Source of the DNA: JAVJQS01 sp040218815
GTDB taxonomy: Bacteria; Bacteroidota; Bacteroidia; Flavobacteriales_E; Vicingaceae
Direction: 5' to 3'
Assembly (NCBI GenBank): GCA_040218815.1
Contig: JAVJQS010000007.1
Location: 83,579-147,578 of the forward strand
DNA: 64,000 bases
This document shows, one piece after another, positions 44,588-51,650 of the stretch (position 1 is its first letter; every line of letters starts with the position of its first letter). The position numbers were made by a program, and so were the translations under genes. The notes beneath the pieces are model-generated. The model was not told the origin of the DNA and made no database searches. It saw nothing but the letters and a program-made list of their open reading frames with translations.

Positions 44588-45286
44588 TTAGCTAAAAACT
44601 ACTTCAAAAACTTGTTTCGTTTTTAAGTTCTCCAAGTTTATATTTAATTGAATGCTATAATACCTAAGAAGCACATTCAATAAAGTTGTACGTTCACTTT
44701 TGTTTTTGATTGAGCGATTTTCTGCAGCATATTTAAATAACTCCAACACTTCTCTTTCGTAAAAATCTGTATGAGTTGGCTTTAAGTTCACCGATGTTCC
44801 TTCAATGAGATCAAAGTAAATGTCTTGCTTGTTTAAATGCGGCTGCAACCCCAATTCAGAAAGCAGATCTAAAAGAAACGTGATGTGAAACCCATTCTTA
44901 ATCTTTGTTTCATGTAGTTGCTTTAACTCTTGTTCTAAAAACCGATAAAGTGAATAGTTCTGTTCTTCTTCTTTTATTATTTTACCTAAAAACTCTGCTA
45001 TAAAATACCGAAGAGAGTTAGTTGCTATATCCTCTTGAAACATATTATAATCAGAAGAGAAACTGACTTCTTTAATTCTACTTATTGATGAGTTTTTCGA
45101 AACATAGCAGACAAAGTCAATAAAACAAAGCGGTTGTAGATAACTCGTAAAGTTTGATTTACTTTTTTTTGACTTGTTACTAATTAATGAGATTAATCCT
45201 TTTTCTTTTGAAAAAACATGACTTATTAAAGAAGAGTCACCATACTTTATCGAGCCTAAAACAATTCCTTCACTAGAAAGTAACAT
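44588..45286 (-). CDS. recO: DNA repair protein RecO
   Basis: 232 residues. An N-terminal OB fold begins SSEGIVLGSIKYGDSSLISHVFSKEKGLI, and a helical C-terminal region follows. RecO loads RecA onto SSB-coated DNA with RecR and anneals strands. Bacteroidota RecO often lacks the zinc finger, and no Cys cluster is visible here. Its start overlaps the porZ stop by one base (TAATG), the recO-porZ pairing typical of the phylum. Confidence 0.88.
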   Translation of the reverse strand: MLLSSEGIVLGSIKYGDSSLISHVFSKEKGLISLISNKSKKSKSNFTSYLQPLCFIDFVCYVSKNSSISRIKEVSFSSDYNMFQEDIATNSLRYFIAEFLGKIIKEEEQNYSLYRFLEQELKQLHETKIKNGFHITFLLDLLSELGLQPHLNKQDIYFDLIEGTSVNLKPTHTDFYEREVLELFKYAAENRSIKNKSERTTLLNVLLRYYSIQLNINLENLKTKQVFEVVFS

Positions 45287-47595
45287 TAATTGACAAACAT
45301 TATTTTACCAATTTGAGTTTTCAGGTTATCAATTTCGCTTTCAGCACTATTGAAAATTAAATAGACACCAGTTGAAGCTCTTCGACCATTAAAATTGTTG
45401 CCATCCCATAATACCTGCCCTCCTTCAGATTCCAACTCTCTTATTAATCCACCATTTATATCGGTTATTTTAACTGTTGTATTGTTCATTAATCCACTTA
45501 TGGTTATAGGGCCTGTGTAATTTGGTCTTACAGGGTTAGGGAACACCTTTACTTCAGTGAAATTTTCTTTGCCTTCAGCTACTGCTCCTCGATAAGAAAT
45601 AATTCCTTCAGAAGTTCCGAAATAAACCTCCCCTGTTTCTTGATCTATAGTTATTGCATTAATTGTATTAGAAAATAAGGGGCTGTTATCTTCATTAAAA
45701 CTTGCCAATGTTTCTTTTCCATCTTCAGATAGTAAAAGTACTCCTGAGGTTTCGGTACCAATCCATTTTTGGTTTGCACCATTTATTGCAATATCTGATA
45801 TGGGAACATTTTTTAAAAGGATTTCATTATTCTCTCCATCATTAAAGATTATTCTATCAAAGTCCCTGTTTTCTATTTCAAATACACCTGACGGATTGAA
45901 ATGTACTGCGACTCCATCTGCTGTTCCTATCCACACTAGTCCATTTAAATCCTTCTCCATTTTTATACCTCTTCCAGTAGGAATATTTCCTAATCCTGGT
46001 GAGCTGACTAATTTGATTGTTCTATCATCTGAAGTATTATCGATAGTGCCATTGTCATCAAAAACTAATATTGCGTCGTCTTTTGGAAGCGCTATCCATT
46101 TATAGCCTTCATCAGTTACAATCACATCATGGATAGCTGTTTCGGCGCTTCTTAAGAAATCATTAAAATCGAAGCTTTTCCATGATCCATTGGCTTTTCT
46201 AACGGCCAAACTGTTGACACTAAACGTATTGGCTATCCATAAGTTAAAATCATCATCGAAGTAAGATTCACCTGTACCAATCCAATTGAAAGATGCCAGT
46301 GCTTCCCGAATACTTAAACTAGAGTTGCTCGTATCAAACTTTACAAAGCTGTTATTTCCTCTATAACGAAGCATACCATTTCCCAACATACCAAAGTAAA
46401 CATCATCATTTCTTGGGTCAATAGTAACAGATAATACATCAAATAGATCATTTAATATCGGTAGAGAAAAAGAACTAAACGAATTCCATTGACCGTTTTT
46501 TAAATGATATATTTCAAGCCCCCTAAAAGAATTACCATAAGTGGAGGAATGTCCTCCATTGGCGCCCCAAAGGTTTCCATTCTTAAAGTCCATGTCGAAA
46601 ATGTCTTTATCTGAAGGTCCGTTTGGTTTTATTGCCCCTCTTAGTTCGCCACTAATTTTGGTATAAAGCACTAGTGGGTCTCTTAAAGTTACAAGGTAAA
46701 CAATATCATTTTTCGAAACGGCTCCAACAGAAGTGTTGTTATTTATAGGCGTTTCATTAGAGATGTCACCATTGGGGTTTAACTCCGCAAGACTAGCCTC
46801 TGTAAGAATTTGAATACCATTATTATTTAGGCTTGTTATAGTTATAATTTTTTGACTTTGATAGTTGGGATGAGATTCAAATTTATTTTGTTTTCTAACG
46901 AATAAGGAGTCATTGTCATCAATATCAGTCGTAACCAAGATTAGATTTCCTCCTAGCTCATTAAGTATTTTAATTGTTGTATTCGATTTAAAGTCTTGTC
47001 GTTTCCATGAATTAAAATCTAATAAGTTTTGATTTACATTAGCAGCATAATAGCCTTGATTTGTTGCAGCATATAAAGTGTCGCCAATTTGTTCTGTAGA
47101 GTTTACAAAAATTCCTTCTCCACCACTGCTAAATTTATAAGTATCTTTTATTTCCTCCTTTGATATGTCTAATGCTACTATACCGAAATTAAAAGATAAG
47201 TAAGCAATATTTCCTTCCAGCTTTATTTCATTAATGGTTCCTTCTTCGGAGCTATTTTTTATAAAGGGTATATTCGTAACTCCCTTAGATGTAATGAGAT
47301 CGATATTTGCATTGTTGTAAACAACTATCAATTTATTAAGGCTATTTGAATGAGCTATTTTAAGAATTCCAACATCGTTTAGTAAGTTGACTTTTGAAAA
47401 CTTAGAGATTGAATTATCATTTATGTTAAAGGAAAATAATCCAGTTTCTGTACCACAGTAAATAATGTTGTCGGCTACAGCTATAGAAGTCCCAAATCGA
47501 TAGGGTAAATGATCTGTCCATGTGCCGATAGGGCTTAGTTGTGCCTGTGCAGAAAAGCAAAGAGCAAAACTCCCTAGTAAAATAAAAAATCTCAT
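45286..47595 (-). CDS. porZ: Type IX secretion component PorZ, beta-propeller protein
   Basis: 769 residues from ATG 47595; a longer in-frame start at 47616 would spoil the signal peptide, which ends FSAQAQ. The bulk is a pair of beta-propeller domains of two-component-regulator-like blades (GTWTDHLPYRFGTSIAVADN, GTETGLFSF, WIGTADGVAVHFNP). The C-terminal ~80 residues form a T9SS sorting-type domain (FPNPVRPNYTGPITISGL, ending ASTGVYLI...GKIMFVN). In Porphyromonas gingivalis PorZ is part of the surface attachment complex that anchors cargo to A-LPS. Together with GldH it shows that T9SS is present. It precedes recO. Confidence 0.85.
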   Translation of the reverse strand: MRFFILLGSFALCFSAQAQLSPIGTWTDHLPYRFGTSIAVADNIIYCGTETGLFSFNINDNSISKFSKVNLLNDVGILKIAHSNSLNKLIVVYNNANIDLITSKGVTNIPFIKNSSEEGTINEIKLEGNIAYLSFNFGIVALDISKEEIKDTYKFSSGGEGIFVNSTEQIGDTLYAATNQGYYAANVNQNLLDFNSWKRQDFKSNTTIKILNELGGNLILVTTDIDDNDSLFVRKQNKFESHPNYQSQKIITITSLNNNGIQILTEASLAELNPNGDISNETPINNNTSVGAVSKNDIVYLVTLRDPLVLYTKISGELRGAIKPNGPSDKDIFDMDFKNGNLWGANGGHSSTYGNSFRGLEIYHLKNGQWNSFSSFSLPILNDLFDVLSVTIDPRNDDVYFGMLGNGMLRYRGNNSFVKFDTSNSSLSIREALASFNWIGTGESYFDDDFNLWIANTFSVNSLAVRKANGSWKSFDFNDFLRSAETAIHDVIVTDEGYKWIALPKDDAILVFDDNGTIDNTSDDRTIKLVSSPGLGNIPTGRGIKMEKDLNGLVWIGTADGVAVHFNPSGVFEIENRDFDRIIFNDGENNEILLKNVPISDIAINGANQKWIGTETSGVLLLSEDGKETLASFNEDNSPLFSNTINAITIDQETGEVYFGTSEGIISYRGAVAEGKENFTEVKVFPNPVRPNYTGPITISGLMNNTTVKITDINGGLIRELESEGGQVLWDGNNFNGRRASTGVYLIFNSAESEIDNLKTQIGKIMFVN

Positions 47596-47656
47596 AAAAT
47601 CAAAAGCTATACTCATTAAACATTATTGACCCTAAATTATTGCTTAAAATTAAGAG

Positions 47657-47664
47657 TATATTTG
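47657..47664 (+). promoter_or_regulatory. Bacteroidota -7 box (TATATTTG) of tRNA-Arg
   Basis: TATATTTGC matches the TAnnTTTG consensus and ends 10 bases before the tRNA 5' end, a good spacing for a stable-RNA promoter. No clear -33 element. Confidence 0.5.
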
Positions 47665-47674
47665 CAAATCTTTT

Positions 47675-47748
47675 GGCTCCGTAGTTCAACTGAATAGAAT
47701 ATCAGATTTCGGCTCTGACGGTTGCAGGTTTGAATCCTGCCGGAGTCA
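47675..47748 (+). tRNA. tRNA-Arg (anticodon TCG)
   Basis: 74 bases with a complete cloverleaf. The acceptor stem GGCTCCG/CGGAGTC has one G-T pair. The D stem is GTTC/GAAT. The anticodon stem TCAGA/TCTGA holds loop TTTCGGC, so the anticodon is TCG (reads CGA and probably other CGN). The T stem is GCAGG/CCTGC with loop TTTGAAT. Discriminator base A; CCA is not encoded. It is an isolated plus-strand gene among minus-strand genes. Confidence 0.95.
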
Positions 47749-47756
47749 CAATTTCT

Positions 47757-47790
47757 TTAAAACCACACATTACAAATGTGTGGTTTTTTT
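47757..47790 (+). terminator. Rho-independent terminator of tRNA-Arg
   Basis: A perfect stem AACCACACATT / AATGTGTGGTT (47761-47771 with 47775-47785) and a 3-base loop, followed by a run of T to 47790. It begins 9 bases after the tRNA end. Confidence 0.85.
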
Positions 47791-47996
47791 GATTCGCATA
47801 TCATCAAGATAGTTTCGAGCTAGAAATTGGAAATAATCTACTAAATTTTTGTAAAACTAAAGCCTTTGCTTCTGGAGCTATTGTAAACACTGGTCTTCAG
47901 TGGCTGCTGTTTTAAGCAGCTCTCAGCCCCTTTCTGTTTTTTTTAATGCAATTCTATGTAAGCGCGAGTCGCTTTATTAGAGTGTACAAAAACGCC
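47791..47996. ncRNA. Structured intergenic stretch, possible small RNA
   Basis: 206 bases without a gene. Two adjacent hairpins lie at 47888-47902 (CACT/AGTG) and 47903-47920 (GCTGCT/AGCAGC, loop GTTTTA), then a C-rich stretch and eight T at 47937-47944, an arrangement like the end of a plus-strand RNA. Alternatively this is merely the 3' untranslated region of the minus-strand methyltransferase. No promoter was identified. Confidence 0.25.
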
Positions 47997-48884
47997 TCAT
48001 AGTTCAGTTTTCCTAAAAATATAGATTTGTGATGAATAGGTTTCGTCTTTTTTTCCTTTTAGGTTTGATATTAATCCTATCAAGAAGGCTTTTACCAAAT
48101 TGACTTTACCATTCATATATTTTTCACTAAGCATGCTCACATAGAATGAATCGAACTTCATCGGGAGAGTTTTGTGTAAGCTTAGACCATGATTTTCGAA
48201 TAACTTTTTAATAGTGTTTGGGGTAAAATGGTAGAGATGTATTGGAACATCATATGCCGCCCAATATTCTTTATAGTGTTTTGCATCATATGATTCGTGA
48301 TTCGGAACAGCAATAATAAGGTAACCATCATTTTTTAAAATTCTCTTTAGCTCTTTAATTCTATCATTAAGATGGTAAACATGTTCTAATACGTGCCACA
48401 TAGTAATAAAGTCAAAACTCTTGTTCTCTATCCTTTTTATTTCGCCTTCTTCGCTGACACTTAATCTAAAGTTTTTTATAGCTTGCTCTCTTGCGACAGA
48501 AGACGGTTCAATGCCCTTAGTTTGATATCCGCTCTGTTGCGCTTGATTCAAATATTCTCCTGTACCACAGCCAATATCCAATAAGTTTTTGCCATTGCTT
48601 AATGTGCCTAATAGTTTGACTTTTTTCTTAAGTGTGAAATTTCGAACTATTTGGTATAATTTGTTGACTATACCTTTCGAAGTATTGCTGTGAGAGATGT
48701 AATCTTCAGATTCATAATAACGACCTAACTGGTTCTCCTCTGGAATAGGGTTGGTAAAAGTAAAGCCGCATGAACTGCATTTCACTACTGTGAAGTCTTC
48801 TTTGCTTACAGAGTAATCCTTACAAATTAAGTGTTTTTCAAAACTAGTCCCTTTGCATAAAGGGCAATTACTTATAGTGTTCAT
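47997..48884 (-). CDS. SAM-dependent methyltransferase with N-terminal zinc ribbon
   Basis: 295 residues. The N-terminal four cysteines (Cys7, Cys10, Cys36, Cys39) form a small zinc ribbon as in the Methyltransf_23 group. The class I SAM fold follows, with LLDIGCGTGEYLNQAQ, MWHVLEHVYHLNDRI and the AVPNHESYD block. Homologues modify sugars or lipids in surface-polysaccharide pathways; the substrate here is not identifiable. A parS site lies 6 bases ahead of its start and it follows mnmG in a minus-strand run. Confidence 0.8.
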   Translation of the reverse strand: MNTISNCPLCKGTSFEKHLICKDYSVSKEDFTVVKCSSCGFTFTNPIPEENQLGRYYESEDYISHSNTSKGIVNKLYQIVRNFTLKKKVKLLGTLSNGKNLLDIGCGTGEYLNQAQQSGYQTKGIEPSSVAREQAIKNFRLSVSEEGEIKRIENKSFDFITMWHVLEHVYHLNDRIKELKRILKNDGYLIIAVPNHESYDAKHYKEYWAAYDVPIHLYHFTPNTIKKLFENHGLSLHKTLPMKFDSFYVSMLSEKYMNGKVNLVKAFLIGLISNLKGKKDETYSSQIYIFRKTEL

Positions 48885-48890
48885 TAAAAT

Positions 48891-48906
48891 TGTTTCACGT
48901 GGAACA
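48891..48906. promoter_or_regulatory. parS site (ParB-binding), perfect match
   Basis: TGTTTCACGTGGAACA is the exact reverse complement of the classical parS sequence (TGTTCCACGTGAAACA) and lies in the 27-base gap between mnmG and the methyltransferase. ParB loads here as a CTP-dependent clamp and, with ParA, separates sister origins. parS sites normally lie near oriC. Confidence 0.85.
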
Positions 48907-48911
48907 TTCGT

Positions 48912-50774
48912 TTATCTTCCCATGTGGATAAGTAAAACTGATATATCAGATGGGGAAACTCCGCTTATTCTAGAAGCCTGTCCAATTGTTTCTGGTTTAA
49001 TCTTGTTTAGCTTTTCTCTTGCTTCAGAAGATATAGAATTGAGTTTGCTATAATCAAAATTGTCTTTTATTCTAACTTCTTCTAGGCGATTTAGTTTGTC
49101 CGCCATTTCTTTTTCACGAACAATATAGCCGTCATATTTAATTTTGATTTCAGCTTGTTCTAAACAGTCTTTAGAATATTTGGTAAGCCCAAACTGATCA
49201 AAACTTTGGTTGTGTAAAATTGATTCCATGCTAACTTGTGGTCTGGAAAGAATGGATGAAAGTTTTACTTTTTGTTTTATTGGGCTGGTGCCAGATCCTT
49301 CTAAATATTCATTTACCTCGTCGGGATCAATGCTGCTTTCTTGCAGTTTCTTGAGTATGGTTTCGGTTTCTTTTTGCTTGTCTTGAACTTTTTTCAAACG
49401 TTCATCTGGAGCAAAACCAATTGAATTTGATAAGGCTGTTAACCTCACATCAGCATTATCTTGTCTTAATAAGATTCTATATTCTGCTCTAGAGGTAAAC
49501 ATTCGATATGGTTCTTCAGTACCTTTTGTGATTAAATCATCAATTAAAACACCTATATATGCTTGATCTCTTCTAAGCACCAATGGTTCTTTTTCCTGAA
49601 CCTTTAAGCTGGCATTTAGACCTGCCATTAGGCCTTGCCCTCCAGCTTCTTCATAACCAGTTGTGCCATTAATCTGACCTGCAAAATAAAGGTTCTCTAT
49701 TAATTTTGTTTCTAAAGTGTGTTTTAATTGTGTTGGAGGGAAGTAATCATATTCAATGGCATAACCAGGTCGGAAAAGCTTCACGTTCTCAAAACCATCT
49801 ATTAATTTAATGGCTTTCATTTGAATGTCCAATGGGAGCGAAGTAGAAAAACCATTAACATATATTTCTACCGTATTCCAGCCTTCTGGCTCCACAAATA
49901 TCTGATGCCTGTCTCGCTCTGAAAAGCGCTCTATTTTTTCTTCTATAGAAGGACAGTATCGAGGTCCAGTTCCTTCAATCGACCCACTAAACATAGGTGA
50001 ACGGTCTAGTCCATCCTTAAGCGTTTCGTGTACATTAGGGTTGGTATATGTAATGTGACAGCTCAACTGTTTCTTCAAGGGATTAGTATTGCCAAATGAA
50101 AACTTACTTGGAAATTCATCACCTTTTTGTTCAATCATTTTTGAGTAATCCAAAGAGCGGGCATCAACCCTCGGAGGGGTGCCAGTTTTCATTCTTCCAT
50201 GATCAAACCCTAAGGATATTAATTGTTCTGTTATTCCTGTAGAGTTTCTTTCTGCTGCTCTTCCTCCACCAAAATTTTTATCTCCTACATGGATTAATCC
50301 ATTTAAAAAAGTACCATTTGTCAGAACAACTGATTTAGATTTTATCTCAAGTCCCAATGATGTTTTTACACCAGTCACCTTTCCAGATTCAGTGGTAATT
50401 CCAACAACCGTATCCTGCCAAAAATCTACATTTTTTGTCTGCTCCAACATTAATCGCCATTCTTGCGCAAATAACCAACGATCACTTTGGACTCTTGGGC
50501 TCCACATCGCAGGGCCTTTGGAAAGATTCAACATTCTAAATTGCACAGCGGTTTTGTCTGCAACTATACCAGAATAACCACCCATCGCATCAATTTCTCT
50601 CACGATTTGACCTTTAGCTACACCACCCATAGCTGGGTTGCAAGACATTTGTGCAATGGTTGACATGTTCATTGTAACTAAGAGAACAGAAGCACCACTA
50701 TTTGCGGCTGCTGCAGTTGCTTCGCAACCTGCATGTCCGCCACCAACTACTATTACATCGTATTCATTTAGCAT
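48912..50774 (-). CDS. mnmG: tRNA uridine-5-carboxymethylaminomethyl modification enzyme
   Basis: 620 residues, the usual MnmG (GidA) length. An FAD-binding motif VVVGGGHAGCEAT opens the protein, and MSCNPAMGGVAKGQIVREIDAMGG, GTPPRVDARSLDYS, YFAGQINGTTGYEEAGGQGLMAG and the C-terminal helical domain (SPSDISVLLIHM) follow in order. With MnmE it modifies U34 of several tRNAs. In many bacteria mnmG sits beside rsmG, parA and parB at the origin; here none of those is adjacent, but parS sites flank the gene. The last residues coincide with a TTATCCACA sequence. Confidence 0.95.
   Translation of the reverse strand: MLNEYDVIVVGGGHAGCEATAAAANSGASVLLVTMNMSTIAQMSCNPAMGGVAKGQIVREIDAMGGYSGIVADKTAVQFRMLNLSKGPAMWSPRVQSDRWLFAQEWRLMLEQTKNVDFWQDTVVGITTESGKVTGVKTSLGLEIKSKSVVLTNGTFLNGLIHVGDKNFGGGRAAERNSTGITEQLISLGFDHGRMKTGTPPRVDARSLDYSKMIEQKGDEFPSKFSFGNTNPLKKQLSCHITYTNPNVHETLKDGLDRSPMFSGSIEGTGPRYCPSIEEKIERFSERDRHQIFVEPEGWNTVEIYVNGFSTSLPLDIQMKAIKLIDGFENVKLFRPGYAIEYDYFPPTQLKHTLETKLIENLYFAGQINGTTGYEEAGGQGLMAGLNASLKVQEKEPLVLRRDQAYIGVLIDDLITKGTEEPYRMFTSRAEYRILLRQDNADVRLTALSNSIGFAPDERLKKVQDKQKETETILKKLQESSIDPDEVNEYLEGSGTSPIKQKVKLSSILSRPQVSMESILHNQSFDQFGLTKYSKDCLEQAEIKIKYDGYIVREKEMADKLNRLEEVRIKDNFDYSKLNSISSEAREKLNKIKPETIGQASRISGVSPSDISVLLIHMGR
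48923..48931 (-). promoter_or_regulatory. DnaA-box-like sequence inside the end of mnmG
   Basis: TTATCCACA on the minus strand is a perfect DnaA-box match 17 bases from the parS site. It also encodes part of the MnmG C-terminus (LIH), so it may be coincidental. Confidence 0.3.
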
Positions 50775-50786
50775 CTTAAAAAATTT

Positions 50787-50802
50787 TGTTTCACGTGGAA
50801 CG
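50787..50802. promoter_or_regulatory. parS site (ParB-binding), 15 of 16 match
   Basis: TGTTTCACGTGGAACG differs from the perfect site at the last base and lies in the 29-base gap between ybeY and mnmG, 13 bases before the mnmG start. Two such sites within 2 kb would be a small ParB-loading cluster and could also affect the mnmG promoter. Confidence 0.75.
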
Positions 50803-50803
50803 C

Positions 50804-51232
50804 CTAATTTTCAGAACGCAAAGTTAGGCAAAAATCCTCTTGACCCCTTATTTCTTGGGCTTCTTCTGGAGTTTTGTCGCCATAGCCAATGAGGTGTAAA
50901 ACACCATGAATGATTACACGGTGTAATTCGTGGTTGAAATCAAGATTTAAAGTTGAAGCATTATCTTTAACTCGTTCAACACTTATAAAAACATCTCCAG
51001 AAATGGTTTCATCTTTAACATAATTGAAGGTGATTACGTCCGTGTAAGTGTCGTGATTGAGATATTCTTTGTTAAGGCTTAAAAGGTACTCGTCGGTGCA
51101 AAAAATAAAATTAAGTGAACCCGTTTGTTTGCCTTTTTTGGAAATACATAGTGAAATCCAATCTGATACATCAGATTGTTTAGGAAGATTAAAGTCAGTT
51201 TGCTCTGAAAAGAATTGAATGTTTTGGCTCAA
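50804..51232 (-). CDS. ybeY: Endoribonuclease YbeY
   Basis: 142 residues. DVITFNYVKDE-type and GDVFISVERVKDNA blocks precede the metal motif HGVLHLIGYGDKTPEE. Two of the three canonical zinc histidines are present (in HGVLHL); the third His of the standard GYDH motif is missing (GYGDK). I recall this variation from other Bacteroidota YbeY. It matures 16S rRNA 3' ends and supports ribosome quality control. The gene lies 5 bases after the ATPase and 29 bases before mnmG. Confidence 0.87.
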   Translation of the reverse strand: MSQNIQFFSEQTDFNLPKQSDVSDWISLCISKKGKQTGSLNFIFCTDEYLLSLNKEYLNHDTYTDVITFNYVKDETISGDVFISVERVKDNASTLNLDFNHELHRVIIHGVLHLIGYGDKTPEEAQEIRGQEDFCLTLRSEN

Positions 51233-51236
51233 TGCC

Positions 51237-51650
51237 TCAATGTCTATTAAAACTTATTTTTACTTCAGAGCCACTTTCGTTAAACTCTACCTTATCGGAT
51301 AGATTCCTCATTATAAAAATACCACGACCATCAGGCTTTTCCAAATTATCTGGGTGGGTAGGGTCTGGTATATCATCATAGTTAAAACCACCACCTTGAT
51401 CTACGATTTTGAAAGTGAATTCTGTTTCTGTTGGGTCAAATTCAAAAGACACTAACTTTTTGGAATCTAGTTTATTACCGTGTTTAATTGCATTATTTAC
51501 AGCCTCAGATAGTGAGACTAAAATATTGCCATAAATTTCTTCTGATATGTTGTATTCTTCTTTGAGACTTTCAACAATCTGCTCCACTTTAGCTAAAGTG
51601 TCTATTTCAGAAGGGAGCTGGTGCTTGTGGATAGAAGTGCTTGCCATCAT
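51237..51650 (-). CDS. Anti-sigma-factor-like (RsbW/SpoIIAB) ATP-binding protein
   Basis: 137 residues forming a single GHKL domain: N box EAVNNAIKHGN (about 49-59), G1 box KIVDQGGGFN and G2 box GRGIFIMRNL. RsbW-family proteins are serine kinases that hold a sigma factor. In Bacteroidota they are found without an obvious sigma-B, so the target is unknown. The start overlaps the large upstream gene by one base (TAATG), and ybeY follows. Confidence 0.8.
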   Translation of the reverse strand: MMASTSIHKHQLPSEIDTLAKVEQIVESLKEEYNISEEIYGNILVSLSEAVNNAIKHGNKLDSKKLVSFEFDPTETEFTFKIVDQGGGFNYDDIPDPTHPDNLEKPDGRGIFIMRNLSDKVEFNESGSEVKISFNRH

